From Cohnella sp. SGD-V74 (GTDB lineage Bacteria > Bacillota > Bacilli > Paenibacillales > Paenibacillaceae): a DNA stretch of 64,000 nucleotides. The stretch's first letter is position 1. The number at the start of each line of letters is the position of its first letter. The notes under the pieces are model-generated. The model searched no databases, was not told where the DNA came from, and worked only from the letters and a program-made list of their open reading frames with translations. Location of the stretch: assembly GCF_003001675.1 (NCBI RefSeq), contig NZ_PVYW01000016.1, positions 1 to 64,000 on the forward strand, written 5' to 3'. Positions 51,202 through 59,328 of the stretch are shown here, one piece after another. The translations under genes and the position numbers were made by a program.

Positions 51202-51768
51202 ATGAGTCAAATCGTCATCATTTCCGGCAGTCCGACGCCGGGGTCCCGTCTGAACGGGCTTATTCAACGGGTGGAGAGCAACTGGAAGGAGAAAGGCTTC
51301 GAGGTCGGCCACATCCGCGTCGCGGAGCTGCCTGCCGAGGCGCTGCTTCACGCGAATTTCAAGGACGAGGCGATCTTGGCCGCGCTCGCGCAGGTGGAAG
51401 CCGCCGACGCCGTCGTTATCGCCAGCCCTGTCTATAAGGCATCGTATACGGGCATTCTGAAAGCGTTCCTCGACTTGCTTCCGCAGACGGGACTGAAAGG
51501 CAAAATCACGCTTCCTCTGTTTATCGGCGGCACGATCGCGCATCTGCTCAGCCTGGATTACGCGCTGAAGCCGGTATTGTCGGTGCTCGGCAGCCGCAAT
51601 ATTCTGGGCGGCGTGTTCGCCATCGACCAGTGGGTGCAGCGTCTGGAGGGCGGCGGCTTCGAGCTGTCCGAGGAGTTGGCTGAACGCCTGGACCGCGCCT
51701 CGGAAGAGCTGGCCGAAGAACTGGTCTGGCTCGGCGCTCGGGCGAAGGGCACCGGCGTTAACGCATAG
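51202..51768 (+). CDS. ssuE: NADPH-dependent FMN reductase (SsuE type)
   Basis: 188 residues, flavodoxin-like. ISGSPTPGSRLNGLIQRVES is the flavin/pyridine nucleotide motif, and SPVYKASYTGILKAFLDLLP is diagnostic of SsuE/MsuE. It would supply FMNH2 to the flavin monooxygenases encoded at 57106 and 61607. Co-transcribed with the LysR gene, and separated from the rest of the sulfur genes by repeats and an insertion sequence. Confidence 0.88.
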   Translation: MSQIVIISGSPTPGSRLNGLIQRVESNWKEKGFEVGHIRVAELPAEALLHANFKDEAILAALAQVEAADAVVIASPVYKASYTGILKAFLDLLPQTGLKGKITLPLFIGGTIAHLLSLDYALKPVLSVLGSRNILGGVFAIDQWVQRLEGGGFELSEELAERLDRASEELAEELVWLGARAKGTGVNA

Positions 51769-51783
51769 GTTTTGTCCTTAAAA

Positions 51784-51815
51784 GGGGGCTGTTCCGAGAC
51801 GGAGCAGCCCCTTGT
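51784..51815 (+). terminator. Rho-independent terminator after the FMN reductase gene
   Basis: GGGGCTG-T-TCCG-AGA-CGGA-G-CAGCCCC followed by TTGTTTG: a stable hairpin with a modest T-rich tail 15 bp after the stop codon. Confidence 0.8.
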
Positions 51816-51849
51816 TTGTATGCGCGCTGCGGGGAGGATGGGGCGGCTG

Positions 51850-52060
51850 CAATGTTGTCAGGTTAAGCAATTATAGCCCCCAACTGCCCCGAGGTATGTA
51901 CCGTCAAGGCACTTTATTGGCCTCGGGACCTCTCCATCGGTTTCGGGCGCATACCGCCAAGGCACTTTATTGGCCTCGGGCCTCCCCGCCGGTTCCGGCC
52001 GCATACCGCCAAGGCACTTTATTGGCCTCGGGCCTCCCGGCGCTTAACCTGACCACATTG
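51850..52060. repeat. Tandem repeat (3 x about 52 bp) enclosed by a 19 bp inverted repeat
   Basis: CAATGTTGTCAGGTTAAGC (51850-51868) and GCTTAACCTGACCACATTG (52042-52060) are inverted repeats matching at 18 of 19 positions. Between them, CAAGGCACTTTATTGGCCTC recurs with starts near 51906, 51959 and 52011 (53 and 52 bp periods). Each unit contains GCCAA...TTGGC arms. No coding frame is plausible. It may be a small non-autonomous mobile element; its sequence is unrelated to the 52 bp array at 47544. Confidence 0.8.
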
Positions 52061-52093
52061 GGGGCGGCTGGGGGAGACCAAAAGATGCATTAC

Positions 52094-53595
52094 CCATGCA
52101 TCAAACCTTACATGACAACCTAGGGATCAAACCATAATCCAATATTGTGATTGGGTCTCATATTTTTCCATGCCAATCTCTTCGCAGTAAGCAAAAAAAA
52201 TCAGAGTAGGAACAGGAGACGCGATTTTCCACAAAATTGGATATTCATTTATCTTTACCTAACGCAGTATGACGCGCTGATTCTCTTCGACAAGCTTGAC
52301 TCGATCCGTCTTCTGTCTCCCTCGGGATTTCCGCGACGGGACCCGATTCAAAGCTGCCAGAAATTGCTGCCAGCTATGATAGAAATAGGCCCGCAGCAGC
52401 TTCAAAACCTCCCACTGACTCTTGGTGGTTTGCAAGCTGAGTTTAACCAAAAGGCTGACTGCATAAGCGATCAGCGACAGAAACACGTGGTTCCAAACCG
52501 CTTCTTGTTCGAAGCTGCTGAGCTTAACCAACTTCAGATGTTGTTTCACCCATTTGAAAAACAACTCGATTAGCCAACGGTTCTTATAGATCTCGGCAAT
52601 CTCCAAGGCCGTTAGATCCCACCGGTTCGTCACCACGCGATATCGAAGTCCTTTAAGGTCCTCAAATTCGACGAGTCGCAGCTGGGCCGTTGACTTTCGC
52701 ATCGTCACATCGACATCCTGCAGGATTCGAACGGAACCAGAGGATGGGATCTCACGTGCGGTACCTGCCACCGGAAAGAGTTGAAGACAATCTCGGACGC
52801 GTGTGACAAATCGAATGTTGTCTGTTACCAGTTGTTCGAAGTGCGCGCGTTTTTCGTATCCCCGATCCATGACATAGGTGGCTTCCCGATCGACCGCCAG
52901 TTCAAGGGTCAGATTCGATTCTTGGACGTTGGCCGTCGTTCCTATCACTCGGTCAGGGAAGGTGGTGTAGGGATCGGCGACAATCAGACGAACATGGAGC
53001 CGCACGGCAGTCTTGCGTGAGCCGCACCGTGCCCATCTGCCCAAGTAGTGAGGCATACTGATGTCTGTTGCATCGACGAGATGAAGTCGACCGATCGCGT
53101 CGGAGATCCCTTTACCGGACCGGGTTAGCGTATCGATTCGAGCGACCAAATCATAGAACAACTGTTGCAAGCTCTGCGTACACAAGGTCTTGGTCTTTCG
53201 GGACAGTTGGGCGCTGCTAATCGAATCCAACCCAACGGCTTTGCGTAGCGCAGGGTGTGCCTGAAGTTGTTCCGAGATGACATCGTAGGACTGAAGCTGC
53301 ATCAACTGGGCAATGACGTGAAGTTCGATGGCACTCCCGGTAAAGAGCTTTTTAGAACGATGATCGTCAAAGGGAGAACGGTAACCTGACACATGAAGTA
53401 CGTTTAGGCATTGACAAATGACGCTCACTTTTTTATTGTTATCCATGTGGGGCTCCTTTTTTGGAGAAATGATGGATAACGCGTCATTTCTACAATAAAG
53501 GAGCTTTATTGTGTTTAACTACGAAAAAGCATTCACAATATTCCTAATATAGGAAATTATGAGAAGTATTTTTTCGTGTTAGGTTTGATGCATGG
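52094..53595. mobile_element. IS4-family insertion sequence, about 1.5 kb
   Basis: Terminal inverted repeats CCATGCATCAAACCTTACA (52094-52112) and, on the other strand, CCATGCATCAAACCTAACA (53595-53577) match at 18 of 19 positions and enclose one transposase gene. The flanking 10 bp (GATGCATTAC left, CTAGTGCAAA right) do not match, so no target duplication is visible. It sits between the FMN reductase gene and the sulfur operon. Confidence 0.85.
52259..53446 (-). CDS. IS4 family transposase
   Basis: 395 residues. DDE catalytic residues: Asp125 in HLVDATDIS, Asp194 in YVMDRGYEKR, and Glu294 in the YREK signature (Tyr287, Arg290, Glu294, Lys301) of YKNRWLIELFFKWVKQHL, exactly as defined for IS4. 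The N-terminal region has an IS4 helical domain. The gene is intact with no frameshift. Codon use and lower GC differ from its neighbours, as expected for a recent arrival. Confidence 0.93.
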   Translation of the reverse strand: MDNNKKVSVICQCLNVLHVSGYRSPFDDHRSKKLFTGSAIELHVIAQLMQLQSYDVISEQLQAHPALRKAVGLDSISSAQLSRKTKTLCTQSLQQLFYDLVARIDTLTRSGKGISDAIGRLHLVDATDISMPHYLGRWARCGSRKTAVRLHVRLIVADPYTTFPDRVIGTTANVQESNLTLELAVDREATYVMDRGYEKRAHFEQLVTDNIRFVTRVRDCLQLFPVAGTAREIPSSGSVRILQDVDVTMRKSTAQLRLVEFEDLKGLRYRVVTNRWDLTALEIAEIYKNRWLIELFFKWVKQHLKLVKLSSFEQEAVWNHVFLSLIAYAVSLLVKLSLQTTKSQWEVLKLLRAYFYHSWQQFLAALNRVPSRKSRGRQKTDRVKLVEENQRVILR

Positions 53596-53832
53596 CTAGT
53601 GCAAAAGATGGCCTCGGAGTCGCGCCCCCGGTTACGTCAAGGCCAAATGGTGGTCTTGCCTGCCGCCCATTTGTCCCCATCGCCGCCCCCGTTCACTCCT
53701 TGTTCACTCCCCTGTTCAAAGCCTCGAAAAACCCCGCCAAACCGCGCCCCGTAAGGTCGTATCGGAGATTTGAATCGACCTATAGAAGATCTCTATTATC
53801 GAATCCATTGACGACAAAATAGGTCAGGTGCT

Positions 53833-53880
53833 ATTGTTAATTCCAACAATAATTCTTACTTATCCAGTAGGAATTATAAG
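53833..53880 (+). promoter_or_regulatory. Promoter and dyad before the cystine/sulfur operon
   Basis: TTCTTA (53853-53858), 16 bp, TATAAG (53875-53880). Upstream lies a perfect dyad ATTGTT-AATTCC-AACAAT (53833-53850), well placed for an activator, and GGAATT (53870-53875) mirrors the AATTCC. GGAATT/AATTCC also occurs before the other cystine-type operon (45414) and beside the LysR gene. The rest of 53596-53832 shows nothing recognisable. Confidence 0.45.
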
Positions 53881-53924
53881 TTTAACATGATTCGACAAAA
53901 AGAAAAGCGGAGGGACTCATCGCT

Positions 53925-54803
53925 ATGAAAAAAACCAGCCTTGCCATCGTCATTCTTACGCTATCGCTTACGCTAGCCGCCTGCGGCGCGAAAAACAACA
54001 ACTCGGCCAACTCATCATCGCCCTCGCCGGAAGCTTCGGCTTCGAGCCCGGCGGCCAGCGAATCGGCAAGCGCACAGGCTGAGCCCGTGAAGGTCACGAA
54101 AATCATCGTCGGTACCGGCACGCAGTTTCCGAAAGTGTGCTTCATCGACGAGAACGGCAAGCTGACCGGTTTCGACGTCGAGCTCGTACGGGAGATCGAC
54201 AATCGTCTGGCGCAATACGAGTTCGAGTTCCAGACCCAGGAGTTCAAGAGTCTGCTGCTCAGCCTCGAAACGAAAAAAATCGACTTTGTCGCCCACGAGA
54301 TGGAGAAGAACCCCGAGCGCGAAGAGAAGTACCTGTTCAACCAAGAGCCGTACGCGCACTGGAGAAACAAAATCGTCGTCGCCAAGGACAACGACTCCGT
54401 GCAATCGCTTGACGACCTGAAAGGCAAGAAGGTGCTGGTAGGCGCGACGAGCGCTCAAGCGCAAATTATCGAGAATTACAACAAAGAGAACGGCAACGCC
54501 ATCAAAGTGGTATACAGCAGCGGAGGCGCCAACGACACCGTCGACCAGATCGTTACCGGACGTGTGGACGCCACGCTCGCCGCAGACTTCGCGCTGTCGC
54601 TCATCGATCCCGAAAGCAAGCTCAAAACGACCGGACCGGCGCTCTCCGAAGCGGACATTTTGTTCATGTTCCGCAAAAACGACGAGGAAGCGCAGAAGCT
54701 GTCCGACGCCATCGACGGCGCCATCAAGGAACTGAAGGCGGACGGAACGCTGGGCAAGCTGAGCACGGAATGGCTGGGCGGAGACTTTACCGCGGAGGAA
54801 TAG
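53925..54803 (+). CDS. tcyK: Cystine-type ABC transporter substrate-binding lipoprotein (TcyJ/TcyK-like)
   Basis: 292 residues. Lipobox LAAC in MKKTSLAIVILTLSLTLAAC, a long Ser/Ala/Pro/Glu tether to about residue 50, then an SBP family 3 fold (IIVGTGTQFPKVCFIDENGK, GFDVELVREIDNRLAQYEFE, DFVAHEMEKNPEREEKYLFN, DLKGKKVLVGATSAQ). In B. subtilis the TcyJKLMN system takes up cystine and sulfur-containing analogues. Only one binding protein is present here rather than two. First gene of a ten-gene run. Confidence 0.87.
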   Translation: MKKTSLAIVILTLSLTLAACGAKNNNSANSSSPSPEASASSPAASESASAQAEPVKVTKIIVGTGTQFPKVCFIDENGKLTGFDVELVREIDNRLAQYEFEFQTQEFKSLLLSLETKKIDFVAHEMEKNPEREEKYLFNQEPYAHWRNKIVVAKDNDSVQSLDDLKGKKVLVGATSAQAQIIENYNKENGNAIKVVYSSGGANDTVDQIVTGRVDATLAADFALSLIDPESKLKTTGPALSEADILFMFRKNDEEAQKLSDAIDGAIKELKADGTLGKLSTEWLGGDFTAEE

Positions 54804-54844
54804 ATCCGCTCGCAGAAATCAACGGCTAGAGGTGAATCCGCAAC

Positions 54845-55627
54845 ATGGGGGCCAAATTCGACATCAGGTACGTGTTCGAATATTTCGTGAAGCTGCTGCC
54901 TTACATTCAAATCTCGTTATTCATCGTAGCCTCATCGATTGTGCTGGGCCTGGTGTTCGGCCTGCTCGCCGCGATTCCCCGGCTGTATCGCGTTCCCGTG
55001 CTGCAGAGGCTGTCCCAGGTTTACGCTTCCTTTTTCCGGGGGACGCCGATTCTGATCCAGTTGTTCCTGTTCTACTACGGGCTTCCCGAGGTGCTGAAGC
55101 TGATTCATATCGACGTGACGAGGTTCCCCGTTCTCGTATTCGTCATTCTCGTCTACGGTCTGCACAGCGGCGCTTACGTCTCCGAAGGCATTCGGGCGGC
55201 GGTGACCGCGGTGGACCGGGGACAGGTGGAAGCGGCGTACGCGGTCGGGATGAGCGGCTTCAAAGCGTTCACCCGGATCGTGTTCCCGCAGGCGCTGGCG
55301 ATCGCGGTGCCGATTCTCGCGAATCTCGTCATCGCCACACTGAAGGACACCTCGCTGGCCTTTACGCTCGGCGTCATGGAGCTGACGGGGAAGGCGCAGA
55401 CGCTGCCGACGATGTCACGGCATTTTATCGAATCGTACATTGCGTTGGCTGCAATCTACTTTATCGTTAGCGTTGTTCTGGAAAGGCTGTTCCTGCTTGT
55501 CGAGCGCCGCATGCTGAAGCACGAGCGCGAAACCGGCAATGCGGACAGGGTCCCCCTCGGGAAAAAATGGCTGAAAAAGCGCACGAACGCCGGACTCGCG
55601 CTGAGCAAGGGAGGTACCCGGGCATGA
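54845..55627 (+). CDS. tcyL: Cystine-type ABC transporter permease (TcyL-like)
   Basis: 260 residues. Family marker ASFFRGTPILIQLFLFYYGL and ATPase-contact loop EAAYAVGMSGFKAFTRIVFP; about five membrane segments. The ribosome binding site AGAGGTG lies 10 bp before ATG. The stop overlaps the next start (ATGA). One of a permease pair. Confidence 0.9.
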   Translation: MGAKFDIRYVFEYFVKLLPYIQISLFIVASSIVLGLVFGLLAAIPRLYRVPVLQRLSQVYASFFRGTPILIQLFLFYYGLPEVLKLIHIDVTRFPVLVFVILVYGLHSGAYVSEGIRAAVTAVDRGQVEAAYAVGMSGFKAFTRIVFPQALAIAVPILANLVIATLKDTSLAFTLGVMELTGKAQTLPTMSRHFIESYIALAAIYFIVSVVLERLFLLVERRMLKHERETGNADRVPLGKKWLKKRTNAGLALSKGGTRA

Positions 55628-56334
55628 AGCTGGATTTCTCGTTCATCTGGACGGCGTGCGTCGGCTTGCTGCCCGCCGTTCCGACAACGCTTAAGATCAC
55701 GGTCGTCTCGGTGCTGTGCGGCTTGGCGATCGGAACGTTCGTTGCCCTGTGCCGCATGTACCGGGTGCCGGTGCTGCACCGGATCGCGGCAGCTTACGTC
55801 ACGGTCATCCGCGGCACGCCGATGCTGACGCATCTACTGATTTTGTACGTCTCGATTCCCCTTGTCGTAGACGGGCTGGCGGATCGATTCGATTGGTCGT
55901 TTCGATCGGCGCAAATTCCGATGATCGGTTTCGCTTACCTGTCTTTCTCCATTACGGCGGGCGCTTATTTGTCGGAAGTCGTTCGCTCGGGCTTGCTGGC
56001 GGTGAACAAAGGTCAGATGGAGGCCGCCCATGCGGTCGGGATGACGACCGTTCAGGGGCTGCGCCGGATCGTGTTTCCTCAAGCGTTCGCAGCCGCACTG
56101 CCGAACCTTACCAACAGCCTGATCGGCATGCTGCACGGTTCCACGCTCGCCTTCACCGTGTCCGTCGTCGACATCAACGCTCAGGCGGAGATTCTGGCGA
56201 CGACGAACTGGAAGTTTTTCGAAGCGTACTTGGCGGCCGCTCTCTTATTCTGGGGGATGACCGTTCTGATCGAGAGGCTGTCGGCGCTGCTCGAGAGAAG
56301 AGTTACCCGATACAATCGCGGAGGTGTCGCATGA
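55624..56334 (+). CDS. tcyM: Cystine-type ABC transporter permease (TcyM-like)
   Basis: 236 residues. Marker VIRGTPMLTHLLILYVSIPL and contact loop EAAHAVGMTTVQGLRRIVFP. ATG 55624 overlaps the TcyL stop and follows AAGGGAGG. It forms the heterodimeric channel with TcyL. Confidence 0.9.
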   Translation: MKLDFSFIWTACVGLLPAVPTTLKITVVSVLCGLAIGTFVALCRMYRVPVLHRIAAAYVTVIRGTPMLTHLLILYVSIPLVVDGLADRFDWSFRSAQIPMIGFAYLSFSITAGAYLSEVVRSGLLAVNKGQMEAAHAVGMTTVQGLRRIVFPQAFAAALPNLTNSLIGMLHGSTLAFTVSVVDINAQAEILATTNWKFFEAYLAAALLFWGMTVLIERLSALLERRVTRYNRGGVA

Positions 56335-57083
56335 TCAGGTTGCAAGGCATTCGCAAGGCGTTCGGCAAAAACGAAGTGCTCAAAGGCATCGATCTAACCG
56401 TGGACAAAGGCGAGGTCGTCGCGATCCTCGGCCCGAGCGGCTCGGGCAAGACGACGCTGCTTCGCTGCATCAACTATTTGGAGAAGCCGAGCGACGGGGA
56501 GATCTCGATCGACGAATTCGCCGTCAACTGCCGGAAACCCGCCAAGAAGGACATTCACGCGCTAAGGCGCAAAACCGCAATGGTATTTCAGCAGTACAAC
56601 CTGTTCCGTCACAAAACCGCGCTGGAGAACGTGATGGAAGGGCTCGTCGTTGTCAAAAAGCTGCCGAAGGCAGAGGCGCGCCAGAAAAGCGTCGAACTGC
56701 TGGAGAAGGTCGGACTCGGCGACAAGCTGGACGCGTATCCGAGCCAGCTGTCCGGCGGGCAGCAGCAGCGCGTCGGCATCGCCCGGGCGTTGGCGCTGAA
56801 CCCCGAAGTCATTTTGTTCGACGAACCGACTTCGGCTCTCGATCCGGAACTGGTCGGAGAAGTGCTTGCCGTCATCCGCAAAATCGCCAAGGAAGGCATC
56901 ACGATGATCATCGTCACCCACGAGATGAGCTTCGCCCAAGAGGTGGCGAACCATATCGTATTCATGGAAGGCGGGGCCGTCGTCGAAGAAGGGCCGCCGA
57001 AGACGATTTTCCAATCGCCGAAGGAAGAGCGGACGCGGCAGTTTCTGGCGAGGTTTACTTCGGACAGCGCGTATTCGATCTAA
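56331..57083 (+). CDS. tcyN: Cystine-type ABC transporter ATPase (TcyN-like)
   Basis: 250 residues. Walker A GPSGSGKTT, Q-loop MVFQQYNLFRH, signature LSGGQQQR, Walker B VILFDEPTSALD, switch His in IIVTHEMSF: a standard polar amino acid ATPase. ATG 56331 overlaps the TcyM stop (ATGA), with GGAGG before it. It may also serve the ATPase-less transporter at 45458-46941. Confidence 0.92.
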   Translation: MIRLQGIRKAFGKNEVLKGIDLTVDKGEVVAILGPSGSGKTTLLRCINYLEKPSDGEISIDEFAVNCRKPAKKDIHALRRKTAMVFQQYNLFRHKTALENVMEGLVVVKKLPKAEARQKSVELLEKVGLGDKLDAYPSQLSGGQQQRVGIARALALNPEVILFDEPTSALDPELVGEVLAVIRKIAKEGITMIIVTHEMSFAQEVANHIVFMEGGAVVEEGPPKTIFQSPKEERTRQFLARFTSDSAYSI

Positions 57084-57105
57084 AGAGCGGATAGGAGAGA
57101 GATAG

Positions 57106-58116
57106 ATGACGCTTAAACTCGGTATACTGGATCAAAGCATCGTATTTCCCGGGCAGACGCCTTCCGAGGCGCTGGCCAATACGATCCGCCTGGCGCAAAT
57201 CGCGGAAGAGCTCGGCTTCGAGCGGTTCTGGGTGTCCGAGCACCACGATTCCTCGCAGATGGCGGGAGCTTCTCCGGAAGTGCTCATCTCGCATCTGCTG
57301 GCCCGCACGGACAAGATCCGCATCGGTTCCGGCGGCGTGATGCTGCAGCATTACAGTCCTTACAAGGTGGCGGAAAACTTTAACGTGCTCGCCTCGCTGG
57401 CCCCGGGAAGGGTCGATCTCGGCATCGGGCGCGCTCCCGGAGGGCTGCCGCGCTCGACGAAGGCGCTGCAGAAAGGCGTCGCCGAGCCGGAGTCGCTGGA
57501 GGAGAAGCTGTCCCAGCTTGAACAATATTTGCGCGGTCCGGTCGCCGAAGACGAGCCGCTGGCCGGATTGCAGGCGAATCCTCTGCCCGAGCAGCCGGCC
57601 GATGTGTACTTGCTCGGAACGAGCGTGTCCAGCGCCAAGCTGGCTGCGGAGCGAGGCTATCCTTACGCGTTCGCGCTCTTCATCAACAACGACCCGGCCG
57701 CCGCGCGCGAAGCGTTCGACGTGTACCGCAGCAGCTTTAACCGGGAGAAGGGCGGCCAGCCCCGCACGCTGCTCGGCCTCTCCGTCATCGCGGCCGATAC
57801 GGAAGAAGAGGCGGCGGAGCTCGCCGGCCAATTCAAGAGCGTCCGCGTGACGCTGGCCAGCGGCAAAACCGTCAACGTAGGCTCGCTGGAGCAGGCCGAG
57901 GAATTTGCGCGGCAGGCCGGCGAGACGTATACGGCGGATGTTCGCGACGCCGACATCACGAAAGGCACGAAAGAGACGGTGCGCCGCAGGCTGCTGGAGC
58001 TCCAGATGAGCTACGGAGCGGACGAATTGATCTTCACGACGATCATCCCCGATTTCGAGAAGCGGGTGCGTTCGTTCCGGCTGCTGAAGGAGGCGTTCGA
58101 GGAGCAGCCCGTCTAA
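57106..58116 (+). CDS. ytmO: LLM-class flavin monooxygenase (YtmO-like)
   Basis: 336 residues, bacterial luciferase-like TIM barrel. LGILDQSIVFPGQTPSEAL, RFWVSEHHDSSQMAGASPEV, IRIGSGGVMLQHYSPYKVAE and GRVDLGIGRAPGGLPRST are typical of the YtmO/MsnO8 group. It needs FMNH2, likely from the SsuE-like reductase at 51202. In B. subtilis the ytm/ytn operon oxidises N-acetylated S-substituted cysteines; the position right after tcyN repeats that order. Exact reaction not established. Confidence 0.85.
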   Translation: MTLKLGILDQSIVFPGQTPSEALANTIRLAQIAEELGFERFWVSEHHDSSQMAGASPEVLISHLLARTDKIRIGSGGVMLQHYSPYKVAENFNVLASLAPGRVDLGIGRAPGGLPRSTKALQKGVAEPESLEEKLSQLEQYLRGPVAEDEPLAGLQANPLPEQPADVYLLGTSVSSAKLAAERGYPYAFALFINNDPAAAREAFDVYRSSFNREKGGQPRTLLGLSVIAADTEEEAAELAGQFKSVRVTLASGKTVNVGSLEQAEEFARQAGETYTADVRDADITKGTKETVRRRLLELQMSYGADELIFTTIIPDFEKRVRSFRLLKEAFEEQPV

Positions 58117-58168
58117 GGCCGGGCGCCCCGGTTTCGTGCTAACATGGGAGCAAGGAGGGATTGATACG

Positions 58169-59314
58169 ATGAGTACATTCGCGGCCGAGCCGCTATTCGA
58201 ACAATTAGTCGCCATCCGGCGTCAACTGCATGCCCATCCGGAATTGTCCCATGAAGAATTCGAGACGACCGCGTCGATCCGCGGGTGGCTGAGCGAAGCC
58301 GGCATCCGCATCGCGGACTACCCGCTGCGTACCGGCGTCGTCGCCGAAGTCGGACGGGGAGGCCCGATCGTTGCGATCCGGGCCGATATCGACGCGCTGC
58401 CTGTGCAGGAGGAGACGGGGCTGCCGTTCGCTTCCCGCATTCCCGGCAAAATGCACGCCTGCGGGCATGATTTCCATACGGCCGCCGTTCTGGGCGCCGC
58501 CCTGCTGTTGAAGCAGCGGGAAGCCGAGCTGAAGGGGACGGTTCGTTTCCTGTTCCAGCCTGCGGAGGAGAAGGCGAAGGGCGCATCGCAAGTGATCGCG
58601 AGCGGCGCGCTGGAGGGCGTGAGCGCGATTTTCGGCCTGCATAACAAGCCGGATCTGCCGGTTGGCACGATCGGCATCAAAGCCGGGCCGCTCATGGCCG
58701 CCGCAGACGGTTTCATCGTCGAGGTGAAAGGGCTCGGAACGCACGCCGCCGTGCCGGAGGCGGGCATCGACCCGATCGTCGCCTCCGCGCATATCATTAC
58801 CGCGCTGCAATCGATCGTCAGCCGCAACGTCGGCGCGCTGGGCGGCGCCGTCGTCAGCGTGACGCGGCTGAACAGCGGCACCGCCTGGAATGTTATCGCC
58901 GACCAGGCCGTGTTCGACGGCACCTTGCGCACGTTCGACGAGAAGGTGCGGACGAAAGTGCGCGAGCGCTTCGAGCAGATCGTTACCGGCGTCGGCGCGG
59001 CGCTGGGCGCGGAGGCGACGGTCCGCTGGCTCGACGGCCCGCCGGCCGTCGTCAACGATCCGGTGTGGGCCGAACAGTCGGCCGCGACGGCCAAGGCGCT
59101 CGGCTTGCAGGTTGTGGAGCCGACTCCTTCGCCGGCGGGGGAGGATTTCTCCTTCTACTTGCGGCAAGTGCCGGGCAGCTTCTTTTTCCTCGGCGCTTCG
59201 GGACCGCAGGAATGGCACCACCCGGCCTTCGATGTCGACGAGCGCGCGCTGCCGATCGGGGCGTCTTTCTTCGCCTCTCTCGCCGTCGATGCCCTCGTCC
59301 GATTGTCGGAGTAA
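58169..59314 (+). CDS. M20 family amidohydrolase (HipO/YxeP-like)
   Basis: 381 residues, metal-dependent deacylase. Metal ligands in GKMHACGHDFHTAAVLG and LFQPAEEKAKGA, dimerisation-domain region GLGTHAAVPEAGIDPIV, and C-terminal EDFSFYLRQVPGSFFFLGA. ATG 58169 with AAGGAGGG upstream. In the S-substituted cysteine pathway the analogous enzyme removes the acetyl group from N-acetylcysteine after C-S cleavage. 52 bp after ytmO. Confidence 0.88.
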   Translation: MSTFAAEPLFEQLVAIRRQLHAHPELSHEEFETTASIRGWLSEAGIRIADYPLRTGVVAEVGRGGPIVAIRADIDALPVQEETGLPFASRIPGKMHACGHDFHTAAVLGAALLLKQREAELKGTVRFLFQPAEEKAKGASQVIASGALEGVSAIFGLHNKPDLPVGTIGIKAGPLMAAADGFIVEVKGLGTHAAVPEAGIDPIVASAHIITALQSIVSRNVGALGGAVVSVTRLNSGTAWNVIADQAVFDGTLRTFDEKVRTKVRERFEQIVTGVGAALGAEATVRWLDGPPAVVNDPVWAEQSAATAKALGLQVVEPTPSPAGEDFSFYLRQVPGSFFFLGASGPQEWHHPAFDVDERALPIGASFFASLAVDALVRLSE

Positions 59315-59328
59315 AGGGGGGAGCCGCC

